Shown in pieces: positions 34,470 to 44,211 of a stretch of DNA of 64,000 nt. Origin of the DNA: Mikania micrantha (Eukaryota; Streptophyta; Magnoliopsida; Asterales; Asteraceae). The position numbers and the translations under genes were made by a program. Below the pieces are notes generated by a model. That model was not told the origin of the DNA, made no database searches, and saw only the letters and a program-made list of their open reading frames with translations. The DNA lies in assembly GCA_009363875.1 (NCBI GenBank), contig CM018691.1, forward strand, positions 43,211,399 through 43,275,398, given 5' to 3'. How positions within the stretch are numbered: position 1 is the stretch's first letter; every line of letters begins with the position of its first letter.

Positions 34470-35021
34470 AACCAATTTACAGGTCCAGAACTTATACAAG
34501 AAACAAGTGATAAGATTGCTATTATACGAGACCGAATCAAAGCTGCACAAGATCGTCAAAAGAGCTACGCCGATACTTGAAGAAAACCTTTGGAATTTCA
34601 AGTCGGTGACAAAGTTATGTTAAAAGTTTCTCCATGGAAACGCATAGTTAGATTCGGGAAACGAGGTAAACTAGCATCTAGATATGTTGGTCCTTTCAAA
34701 ATCCTTGAAAGGATTGGACCAGTAGCATATCGAATGGAATTACCTTCTGAACTCAGTAATATACATGATGTAGTTCATGTATGCAATCTTAAAAAGTGTT
34801 TATCAGACGAATCTCAAATCCTTCCTCTTGAAGAAATTCAAGTTGAAGATAAGCTTCAGTTTGTTGAAAAACCTGTTGAGGTTATGGACCGAGGAGTCAA
34901 GAAGCTAAAACGTAGTCGGATACCTATCGTGAAGATTAGATGGAATTCCAAGCACGGGCCTGAGTTCACATGGGAACGTGAGGATCGTATGAAGGAAAAA
35001 TATCCTCACTTGTTTTCATAA
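34470..35021 (+). pseudogene. pol: Element A integrase C-terminus and chromodomain-like tail
   Basis: 34590-35021 is open: GPY/F module (YVGPFKILERIGPVAYRM), then a tail of the Tekay type (VEVMDRGVKKLKRSRIPIV, FTWERED, KYPHLF) that in chromoviruses helps direct integration to heterochromatin. Aromatic residues of a classical chromodomain cage are not all evident, so it is called chromodomain-like. A stop near 34579 separates it from the core. Confidence 0.82.
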
Positions 35022-35069
35022 GAAGACAATTATGGACGAGCACAAATTGAATTTCGGGACGAAATTCTA

Positions 35070-35084
35070 ATAACAGGGGGAGAC
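35070..35084 (+). other. Polypurine tract of element A
   Basis: TAACAGGGGGAGAC immediately before the 3' LTR. Confidence 0.85.
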
Positions 35085-35280
35085 TGTGACAATTGTTTTC
35101 GAGAATTACGTCATTAATGACGAAATCACATGTGGTCACGCTTGAAATCCACGTTGATTTGATTATTTTAATTATTACATGTTGATAGTATGCGAAAAAT
35201 GGTGTTAGTAGATCGCAAAGAAACATCCATCACCTAATGCTTATTTAAATAGATGACCAACTGAGTTCATGTTTAGAATC
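35085..35280 (+). repeat. 3' LTR of element A, part 1
   Basis: The first 196 bp of the LTR, ending in GAATC, where element B inserted about 30 bp past the TATA box. Part 2 is at 47983-49937. Confidence 0.95.
35276..35280. repeat. Target site duplication of Tekay element B
   Basis: GAATC at 35276-35280 and 47978-47982. The 5' LTR of element A has the single copy near 28436-28440. Confidence 0.96.
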
Positions 35281-36167
35281 TGTCACACCCCGAGCCGGCG
35301 GGATAGGATCGGTTGTCCCGACGGGCGGAAGGTTCCCGGGGCGCGATATCGGGAGTGATAATCGTGATGATCAGATTGTTTACATTGCACATGATACAAA
35401 TGAGAAATGCTAAATATAATAGAATTACAAAGTTAAATTACATCAGTATTGTTTATAATTTAACAATGTAAATCTACCATAAACATCATATATTTTTATC
35501 TTGTATTTACACAAGATATACAAAATAATTTGTGTAATGATGTCTTCAAAATATATACAGGTCCAAAAAGCTAAGTCTTCTATCTGAAGTCCTAGTCCAA
35601 AAGAAATAACTCCTTAGTTGACCTGTTCGTCACCTGAGAAGTCATGCAAAAATAAGTCAACACTTGGTTGGTGAGTTCATATAGTTTTATGATTTGAAAA
35701 TGATTTGAAAACCTCTTCCGGTAAAGACCCTAACCTCATTAACATCAACTGTATCATCCAGATCGGTATGCTTATATATAGGGCATACCCCTGGGTCAAG
35801 GCTACAACCCCGCCCAGACGCCATCCCACCACATACTAATCCGCATAGGACATTGATATTAATGATAATTAAGCATTTTTACCCAACGCCTCTGTATCTG
35901 ATTATGATTTTGAAACCTGAATTGCCTTTGATCCTCTTGATTTTGATCATAGATATAAGATTTCCCAAAAACCAGTGATAATAGTAAAATGTCAAATATT
36001 TAATTAAATAATTAAATAAAACATTTAAGTACAACTAAGACATGATGATTGAGTATAATTTTTCTCAATCAATTAGACTTAGTTGTTGGTGGGTGTCCAA
36101 GTTGTAACCTCTCACACGTGACCCATGTCAGGCATAACTCACAAGGAGTACACTTGAACTGAGCGGG

Positions 36168-36290
36168 ATTTTAATGTTTTGCCCTTACAGCTTGACCCAA
36201 AGGTCTTCTGTACACGCGGGGACTTTAATGTTTTGCCCTTACAGCTTGACCCAAAGGTCTTCTGTACAAGCGGGGACTTTAAGGATATCC
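36168..36290. repeat. 54-bp tandem repeat in element B 3' LTR
   Basis: Two near-identical 54-bp units (TGTTTTGCCCTTACAGCTTG starts at 36175 and 36229) and a diverged third unit near 36352-36410. The same array occurs at about 45105-45230 in the other LTR. Confidence 0.9.
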
Positions 36291-37854
36291 TGTGATTTTT
36301 GATCTCTTGATTCTCATGATTTTGACTTTGATATTGATCATTTGATAGGTCATGTTATTGCCTTTATAGTCTGACTACAAAAGTCTTCTATACCTGAGAG
36401 GGACTTTATATGTGTGTTACATGTGGTATTGATTCCATATACAACTGACATCCACCTTGACTTGAGTATTAATGAGTTCATTAGATCATAATGATTCCAT
36501 TAGTTCAATGGTTCACACACATTTATGATTTCTGATCTCTTGAGTCTCTTGATTCTTGATTCTTTGAATTCTCATGATTTCAAATGATAATTGATTTGAT
36601 TATGATTCTTGGGACTCAGATCACACACTGAGTTATGATTCCCTTGAATATGACTTATTGATTATGTTCATTTGATTTCACTTTGAGTTTAGGTTCTTGA
36701 ATTTGAACTTGATGGACTAAGAGTTGATTTAGAATTCAAATTTAAGGTATTACTCATAAGAGTACTTAAATTTATTTGATAACTTGATCTGTTCAATAAT
36801 TTCCTAGACAGGAGTCTAGGAGTATCAACAATATATATATGTAAAGACATATAATAAATAAAAGCATTTAAATAAACAGTTTAAATAAAACAGTTTACGC
36901 ATGCTTCTCAGCCACGCGTTTAAAACAAAAATGTTTAGAAAAGGGGCAATGAACTCACCTGTGTTGCTCTGTTTAGTATTACCACAAAATGCGCGCTCTT
37001 TGTTTGTAGACTAAGTATCTTCAGTTCCTGAGTTGTTTTAAAAGAATTCGCATACGATAAGTATATATATTAGACATCTTAACTGGGGTTTGGTCTCGGT
37101 GTGCGACTAAGTGTCCTAGATTACTAATGTGATTCTAATATTTCCTCTAACTAGACTAACCGTATTACCCATTAGTAACCCATATTCCCACAATAATAAT
37201 TACCAAACCCTAGATGATTAGGGTTCATTTTTATTACATTAAAGGTCTTTAATCAATTTGTTTTAAATATTTTTCATTCTAGTTTAATTATTTAGAACAC
37301 ATTATATAATTCAATTAACATTTTTAATTTAATTTATTTTATAAATAAATAATTACTTTAAGAAAAAGATTAATCAAACATGATGGGCTCATATTGAGCC
37401 TATTGGGCCACCCTTGGGCCCATTTATAAGACTTTTGATTTCCGAGTTGTTTTTGTTACATCTTTTGAGTAACACGGCCTAAGTAATTCAAGTGAATCAC
37501 TTTGACCAGTCACATGTTCTCATGAACCGTCTAAGTGTTGGAAGCTACTTGTAAGAGTAAGCTATAACCTTAGACTTAATATCTATGTTTAGAAAATGAG
37601 GAGGTTTAAGAAAATTCTTGTTACTTAAAACCCAACCCATAATATTTTAGGAAAACCCTAGTTCTTCCCATGTATACACACACATGACCGAATCCATGCA
37701 TGCACACACAAGGTCATCTCAACCATGCATGCACTCACACACTCTCGACCCAAGCATAATCTCATTACTCTAGCCATGCACGTTCGACCAGCCCACTTTT
37801 TCCTTGACTGAAGCTCGGCTATCTTTACTCATGAGCCCAACTCAAATGATCTAT

Positions 37855-38205
37855 ATTCGAATCATGCTTTGCCGAAGTAGAAGTGGCCGAATGATGGGTC
37901 ATGACCGTATGAGGCTTCTTGGTCGAATAGGTCTGTCGAAGGAGGACAGCCGAATGATTGTTGGCCGAAGGAGATGCTAGAGCGAATGGCTACTGGCCGA
38001 ATAGATTCCCACGAATGAGAGTAGGTCGAATGGTGCATTGGCCGAATAGGTGAGGTTATTCGAATGAGACCTAGGGACGAATGGCAGTGCCGACTGAGTG
38101 GGTTCATTCGCCGATTAAGAGTTAGAGCTCATTCGCCGAATGTGGCTAGGGTTCATTCGACGGCCGGTCATTCGGCCACCTGTGCTAGATCATTCGGCCG
38201 ATCGA
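37855..38205. repeat. CGAATG/ATTCGGCC motif array in element B 3' LTR
   Basis: About 18-20 imperfect half-sites and palindromes of ATTCGGCCGAATGA type lie in 350 bp, in both orientations. The other LTR has the same array at 46795-47085 with a deletion. The motif matches the Sirevirus-like array, although the elements are from different superfamilies. Confidence 0.85.
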
Positions 38206-39306
38206 CATGAACAGGTGCCACAAAGATTTTTTTGACAAATCAACCATAGATTGAACTGAAACTTGTTCCTATGATGTTCTACGTGTATTTGGTGCACACC
38301 CTAAGTGTTGAAAGTGTCTAGAACCGGCCAAGAACAAAAGGGCGACCACGAGGGTTTTCAAAACCCTAAAACCGAACAAAGATCACGGTTTTACCTTGAA
38401 TCTGTGGGATTTTAACCCCGATCCGTTGTACTTCTATGATCTACAAGGGATGGTGATGATTTTGACACCAAAAACACATGAAATGGTGGAGATTTGAGCT
38501 CAAGATGTTAGAGAGAAGGTGGGTTTTTCTTGTGAAAGTTAGAGAGAGAGAGAGGTGAACGTGAATGAAGGTGATGGTGGCTGGTTGGGGGTTGTTGTGG
38601 CATTACATGCCACAATAAATGTGGGGATTAATACCGGGTTCGTTCGGGTTTGTTCGGTTTCGCGTGGTTTCGCGTAGAAACACCGTTTTCGCGTCATTTT
38701 CGTGACGAAATGACTCGGTTTTTAAAATAGATAAATAAAATATATTTTAGGTTGTCATTCCTAATAAATTAACTAAATATCTTTTAATTATTGAATTTAC
38801 AAAATATTTATTTAACGTTTAAATCGAATCGTGCGGTCATCGCGCGTATTTGTTCGAATCGTCACCCGATCAAACACGACGATAACTACACTTTTCAATA
38901 TTGTTTTCTAATTATTAAATATCATTCAGAACGTTAAACTTTCAGATTTATTCGCACAGATCGTCACCTATACGAATAATCTGTCGGTTTAGCATTCACT
39001 TAACGATATTCGTGTTGTTTTGTCCTGTAAGGCCTCACATACGTTAATACATAATAAGATCCTAACAAACAAATCACATGATGATTCTGCGTTGCTAGAT
39101 AATTATCTGACTCCAGAATCATTGTTCTGAATTGATTTCTCTGAAATGTCTGTGAACTTACTGTTTTGATAACATGAAATGATACTGAGACTTAATTATG
39201 AATATGAAATATACAGAATTACATGATAGTTGTACCTGATTACTGTTTACGTACTGTTCACGATCACTGTTCAGGTGACGGTTCCGGCACTGGCACTGAT
39301 GTTACA

Positions 39307-39320
39307 GTCTCCCCTTGTTA
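39307..39320 (-). other. Polypurine tract of element B
   Basis: TAACAAGGGGAGAC on the minus strand, directly before the 3' LTR. Confidence 0.88.
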
Positions 39321-39340
39321 AAGAAATTTCGTCCCGAAAT

Positions 39341-39600
39341 TTAAGAATTGTTATCGGTTACGGCTTCCTCTTCAAACAGCTGGGGATACTTTAACTTCAT
39401 GTGATCTTCACGTTCCCAAGTAAACTCGGGTCCGCGTCTTGAATTCCATCGAACCTTTACTATCGGAATACGGCTTCGCCTCAGTGGTTTGACTTTGCGA
39501 TCCATAATCTCTAAAGGTTCTTCAACAAAATGTAACTGATCATCAATTTGAATCTCTTCAAGTGGAATGACGAGTGATTCGTCAGCAAGGCATTTCTTTA
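39341..39600 (-). pseudogene. pol: Element B chromodomain-like tail, out of frame
   Basis: It reads KKCLADES, then VKPLRRSRIPIVKVRW, FTWEREDHMK and KYPQLF, matching the C-terminal tail of Tekay chromoviruses. It is reached only by a one-base frameshift near 39598, in a run of A around AAAGAAATGCC. Without the shift the main frame ends 13 bases later. An assembly error in that A-rich run is a real alternative. Confidence 0.85.
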
Positions 39601-42600
39601 AGTTTCGAGACGTGAAACACGTCATGCACACCACTGAGTTCATCTGGTAATCTCAGTCTATACGCCACAGGACCAATACGGTCAATGATTTCGAACGGTC
39701 CCACGTATCTTGGTGCTAACTTGCCTTTCGTTCCAAAACGTACTACACCCTTCCAAGGAGAAACCTTTAACATGACACGATCTCCCACTTGGAATTCCAA
39801 CGGCTTGCGCCGTTTGTCAGCGTAGCTCTTTTGCCTGCTCCTGGTAGGTTGTAGTCTTCTTTGAATCTGAGCAATCTTATCAGTGGTTTCCTGAATAAGT
39901 TCTGGCCCAGTTATGCGGTTATCTCCCACTTCAGTCCAACAGATCGGTGATCGACAATTCCGACCATAGAGAGCCTCGAATGGTGCACATCCGATACTGT
40001 TGTGATAACTGTTGTTGTAGGAGAACTCGATCAGTGGCAAATGAGAATCCCAATTCCTACCGAAATCCAAAATACAGGTTCTTAACATATCCTCTAGGGT
40101 CTGAATCGTACGTTCGCTTTGACCTTCCGTTTGTGGATGGTAAGCTGTACTCAGATTTAACTGTGTACCTAGAGATTTCTGCAGTGATTGCCAGAACCTT
40201 GAAGTAAATCTGCTGTCTCTATCAGAAATAATTGACAATGGTACACCATGACGTACCACTATCTCATTGATGTACAATCTTGCCAGTTTATCCATCGTGA
40301 ATGTCTCACGCATCGGCAAGAAATGAGCAGACTTTGTCAAACGGTCTATGATCACCCAAATCGTATCGTGACCACTGGAAGTGCGGGGTAGCTTGGTAAT
40401 GAAATCCATAGCTATTTGTTCCCACTTCCAGAGCGGAATCTCAGGCTGTTCCAGTAACCCAGACGGTCTCTGGTGTTCCGCCTTTACCTTCGCACAAGTT
40501 AGACATCGACCGACGTACTCGGCTATGTCTTTCTTCATTCCCGGCCACCAATAAAATCCACGCAAGTCTTGGTACATTTTATCAGCGCCTGGATGAACAG
40601 AATATTTAGTCTTGTGTGCTTCATCGAAGATAAGTCTTCTTAATTCATCTACCGTCGGGATCCATATACGATCCTGGTAGTAGATCATTCCATCAGACTT
40701 GGTCTCTAAATGTTTCTCTGCTCCGCAGTCAAGTTCTTTCTTTAAGCTTCCTCTGTCAACTGACTCCTGTTGTGCTTGAATGATCATGTCTTGTAAACTG
40801 GTCTGCACAGTCATCCCCATAGCTCTAACGCGTAAGGGTTTGACTCGTTCCTTCCGACTCAAGGCATCAGCTACAACGTTCGCCTTTCCCGGATGGTACT
40901 TGATAACACAATCATAATCATTCAGAAGTTCAACCCAACGGCGTTGTCGCATGTTGAGCTCCTTCTGATCAAAGATGTGCTGCAGACTCTTGTGATCAGT
41001 AAATATGGTACACTTAGTGCCATATAAGTAATGTCTCCAGATCTTCAGTGTGAAGATCACTGCTCCCAGTTCAAGATCATGAGTAGTGTAATTCTTCTCA
41101 TGAACTTTTAACTGTCTTGATGCATAAGCGATAACTTTGTCTCGTTGCATCAGTACGCAACCAAGTCCCTGATGGGATGCATCGCAATAAACAACAAAGT
41201 CATCACATCCTTCTGGGAGTGATAGAATTGGAGCATTACATAATTTCTGCTTCAGTGTCTGAAAAGCATCTTCTTGTTTCTGTTCCCAGACAAACGGTTC
41301 ACTTTTCTGAGTTAACTTAGTGAGAGGCAAAGCTATCTTAGAAAAGTTCGAGATGAATCTTCTATAATAACCTGCCAATCCCAGAAAAGACCGTATCTCC
41401 GTTGGCGTCTTCGGAGTGTCCCAGTTCTTTATTGCTTCGATCTTGGCAGGATCTACGTGTATTCCCTCACTGTTGACTACATGACCAAGAAACTGAACTT
41501 TTCTTAGCCAGAATTCACATTTAGAGAACTTGGCATAAAGTTTCTGTTCCATCAACAGTTCCAAGATCTTCCTGAGATGTTGCTCATGTTCTGCTTTGCT
41601 CTTGGAGTAAATCAATATGTCATCGATAAAGACAATGACAAACTGATCTAAATACGGCTTGAACACTCGGTTCATGAGATCCATGAAAACCGCTGGTGCA
41701 TTCGTCAATCCGAAAGGCATCACCATGAATTCGTAATGCCCGTATCTGGTTCGGAATGCCGCCTTCGGTATGTCTTTGTCTTGAACTCTGAGCTGATGAT
41801 AACCAGACCGCAAGTCAATATTAGAAAAGTACTGAGCTCCTTGTAGTTGGTCAAACAAATCATCAATCCTCGGTAATGGATACCGATTCTTGATGGTTAG
41901 CTTCTTCAGCTCTCTGTAATCTATGCACATTCTGAACGATCCGTCTTTCTTCTTCACGAATAAGACCGGAGCTCCCCAAGGTGAGTAGCTCGGTCTGATG
42001 AATCCTTTATCCAATAATTCCTGCAGCTGGTTCGACAATTCCTGCATCTCTGAAGGTGCTAGCCGATAAGGAGATTTAGCAACAAGAGTTGCTCCAGGAA
42101 CTAGATCGATTCGGAACTCTACCGGTCGCACAGGTGGCAAACCTGGTAGGTCTTCAGGAAATACTTCTGGATACTCTTTCACTACAGGTACGTCTTGTAT
42201 CTTCTTCTTGTCTTTCTCTTTTTCCACTACATGAGCCAGGAAAGCTACACATTTCTTCTGTAACCACTTACGCGCCTTTATGCAGGAAATGATTTTGTCA
42301 CTTCGTTTTGCTTGATCCCCTCTGACTTCCAATACACGATCATCGAGCAATGGAACTCGAAGCAGCTTCTCGGAACAGACAACTTCCACTCGGTTAGAGG
42401 AAAGCCAATCCATTCCTACAATGATATCGAAACTACCCAACTCCATCGGTATCAAGTCGATAGAGAATGTATGACCGTTAAGTGTCAACGGGCAATTTCT
42501 GTAAACTGTACTAACTGTGATCTGTTTTCCGTTAGCTACTTCTATAATGTAAGGGGAGTCTAGCTGTTCCTCTATAGAATCTAGTTGGCATGCAAAATCG

Positions 42601-43832
42601 GCAGAGATAAAACTCTGATCCGCACCAGTGTCAAATAGAACAGATGCATAAAAGTCATGTAAAAGAAACGTACCAGTGACCACATTTGGGTCCTGGCGTG
42701 CAGCTGGTGCTCCGATAACAAAAGTTCTTCCACGAGGAGCTTGAACTGCTTGCTGAGCCCTCTTCGGGCAGTTCTTTGCAAAGTGGCCTTGTTCGCCACA
42801 GTTGAAGCATCCACCATTGTTCTGATTGGCTGGTGGAGGGAGAGCTAGAGCAGCATTATTGACGGCTGGGTTAGGTGTCATCCGGCATTGCTGAACACAA
42901 TGACCCTTCCTTCCACATCCCGTGCATTGTCTGCAGGGAGTGTTAGCATTGTGATGATACTGGCACTTAGTACACAGAGGATGTGGGCCAGTATATTGTC
43001 TCTTGGGCACATTTTGCTGTGCCGCAGCTACTTGGTTCAGGGGAGTAGCCACAGTGTAGTTCTTGATTAATTTCTGCTTCTTCTTCTGGTGTTGCTGATG
43101 TTGTGGCTTCTTTGAGGACTCTTCCTTGCATTTCCCGGTGTCAGCCTCTTTCTTCAGAACTCCAGAGGCAACCATCAGATCAGTGAGTTTTCCAGACAGT
43201 CTCACTGCAGACTCGACAGTAGTAGGGTTGGCTGAAACAACCATTCCCTGAATGCAGGCGGGAAGTCCACCTACATAACGATCTATCCTCTTCTCTAAAG
43301 TTGGTACCATGTCTGGCACCAAAGCAACTAACTCGTGATAACGAGTAGTGTAACCGATGTGATCAGCACCTTTCATCACATGGTTGGATAGCTCAACTTC
43401 AAGCTTCTGTAGCTCATTCTTGGGACAGAACTCCGTTCTCAGTAACGTCTTGAAGTCTTCCCATGGCATTTCCATAGCTTCATCTCTTCCCCAGGCGTTG
43501 ATCTGACTATTCCACCAAGTCAGAGCCCGTTTGTTGAATGTTCCAGCAGAGTAGCGGACCTTATGATGCTCTGGACAGCTGCAGAGATCCAGAGTAGCTT
43601 CAATCTTTTCAATCCATTGGATTAATCCAACGGCTCCTTCAGATCCGCTAAAGCTAGGCGGCTTACATCCTACGAATGACTTGTAGGAGTAGTGTGAGGT
43701 ACCACCAGTATTCCCACTGGCTTCTCCAGATGAGTTGCCAGTGTTGTTTATCTCATTACGGAGAAGGTTGAACATATCCGGTATCGCTTCCTTCATTTGG
43801 CTAGTCATCTGACTGCTCAGTAGAGTCACCAA
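39582..43832 (-). CDS. gag-pol: Element B Gag-Pol polyprotein
   Basis: 1,416 residues counted from the Met at 43832. The true start is probably ATG 44036-44034 (MPPRRQ), 68 codons upstream in the same frame, but codon 10 there is TGA (44007-44009). Domains: capsid about 50-215, two CCHC knuckles (303-316 and 342-355), protease with DTG at 401-403, reverse transcriptase with FIDD at 735-738, RNase H (D884, E921, D946), integrase zinc site H1073, H1080, C1110, C1113, integrase triad D1143, D1204, E1240 (D-35-E) and the GPY/F module at about 1376-1396. All catalytic residues look intact. It makes the particle, copies the RNA and integrates the DNA. The last residues are altered by a frameshift that drops the chromodomain-like tail. 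Confidence 0.95.
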   Translation of the reverse strand: MVTLLSSQMTSQMKEAIPDMFNLLRNEINNTGNSSGEASGNTGGTSHYSYKSFVGCKPPSFSGSEGAVGLIQWIEKIEATLDLCSCPEHHKVRYSAGTFNKRALTWWNSQINAWGRDEAMEMPWEDFKTLLRTEFCPKNELQKLEVELSNHVMKGADHIGYTTRYHELVALVPDMVPTLEKRIDRYVGGLPACIQGMVVSANPTTVESAVRLSGKLTDLMVASGVLKKEADTGKCKEESSKKPQHQQHQKKKQKLIKNYTVATPLNQVAAAQQNVPKRQYTGPHPLCTKCQYHHNANTPCRQCTGCGRKGHCVQQCRMTPNPAVNNAALALPPPANQNNGGCFNCGEQGHFAKNCPKRAQQAVQAPRGRTFVIGAPAARQDPNVVTGTFLLHDFYASVLFDTGADQSFISADFACQLDSIEEQLDSPYIIEVANGKQITVSTVYRNCPLTLNGHTFSIDLIPMELGSFDIIVGMDWLSSNRVEVVCSEKLLRVPLLDDRVLEVRGDQAKRSDKIISCIKARKWLQKKCVAFLAHVVEKEKDKKKIQDVPVVKEYPEVFPEDLPGLPPVRPVEFRIDLVPGATLVAKSPYRLAPSEMQELSNQLQELLDKGFIRPSYSPWGAPVLFVKKKDGSFRMCIDYRELKKLTIKNRYPLPRIDDLFDQLQGAQYFSNIDLRSGYHQLRVQDKDIPKAAFRTRYGHYEFMVMPFGLTNAPAVFMDLMNRVFKPYLDQFVIVFIDDILIYSKSKAEHEQHLRKILELLMEQKLYAKFSKCEFWLRKVQFLGHVVNSEGIHVDPAKIEAIKNWDTPKTPTEIRSFLGLAGYYRRFISNFSKIALPLTKLTQKSEPFVWEQKQEDAFQTLKQKLCNAPILSLPEGCDDFVVYCDASHQGLGCVLMQRDKVIAYASRQLKVHEKNYTTHDLELGAVIFTLKIWRHYLYGTKCTIFTDHKSLQHIFDQKELNMRQRRWVELLNDYDCVIKYHPGKANVVADALSRKERVKPLRVRAMGMTVQTSLQDMIIQAQQESVDRGSLKKELDCGAEKHLETKSDGMIYYQDRIWIPTVDELRRLIFDEAHKTKYSVHPGADKMYQDLRGFYWWPGMKKDIAEYVGRCLTCAKVKAEHQRPSGLLEQPEIPLWKWEQIAMDFITKLPRTSSGHDTIWVIIDRLTKSAHFLPMRETFTMDKLARLYINEIVVRHGVPLSIISDRDSRFTSRFWQSLQKSLGTQLNLSTAYHPQTEGQSERTIQTLEDMLRTCILDFGRNWDSHLPLIEFSYNNSYHNSIGCAPFEALYGRNCRSPICWTEVGDNRITGPELIQETTDKIAQIQRRLQPTRSRQKSYADKRRKPLEFQVGDRVMLKVSPWKGVVRFGTKGKLAPRYVGPFEIIDRIGPVAYRLRLPDELSGVHDVFHVSKLKEMPC

Positions 43833-44036
43833 CGCTATAGTAGTAGGATCCAGTACAGGTGTTGTGCCTGACCCAGATGCTTGGGTTATCAGTGGAGGAG
43901 GAGATGGAGGCGGTGGGGGAGGTGGCAGTGGAGGCTGTGTAGGAGGAGAGTCTGGTGGTGATGGTGTAGACGAATGTGGAGCTAAGTCTTGTGGCGGTGG
44001 TGGAGGTCACGAAGGAGTCTGTCTTCGTGGTGGCAT
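43833..44036 (-). pseudogene. gag: Element B gag N-terminus with nonsense codon
   Basis: ATG at 44036-44034, then MPPRRQTPS and a TGA. The remaining 58 codons, rich in Pro and Ser, lead in phase into the main frame. Element C has the same N-terminus (MPARRKP at 61550) without the stop, so the TGA, a probable CGA-to-TGA transition, is a private lesion. Confidence 0.85.
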
Positions 44037-44195
44037 TCTGATCATAACCAAAGTAATATTGGTTAGTGCAATGATCGAATGCAGAAGACAAAATGCAATA
44101 AAGTCTTACATCTTAATTTCTCTACATGTTGGGTCCCTAGGTTATAGTCTAGGCCAAACCGTTTATATTAATGACCTATATTTCTCTATAACCAT

Positions 44196-44208
44196 GGCTC
44201 TGATACCA
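44196..44208 (-). other. Primer binding site, initiator-Met tRNA (element B)
   Basis: TGGTATCAGAGCC on the minus strand, 3 bp from the 5' LTR. Confidence 0.95.
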
Positions 44209-44211
44209 ATC

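Larger units (their letters stand above)
35281..39306 (-). repeat. 3' LTR of element B
   Basis: 4,026 bp, TGTCACACC...TGTTACA on the plus strand. It contains 54-bp tandem repeats (36168-36280), an array of CGAATGA/ATTCGGCC motifs (37855-38205), a GA microsatellite near 38532 and no gene. Compared with the 5' LTR it keeps three segments (near 38095, 38425-38570 and 38765-38865) that the other copy has lost. Confidence 0.95.

Noticed and set aside
37862..38107. 81-codon minus-strand open frame in the element B LTR
   Set aside because: It is produced by the repeated CGAATG motif; no start context or homology, and the equivalent region in the other LTR has a deletion.
37855..38205. CRISPR-like array
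   Set aside because: Repeat units are short, imperfect, in both orientations and irregularly spaced, in a plant retrotransposon LTR with no cas genes.
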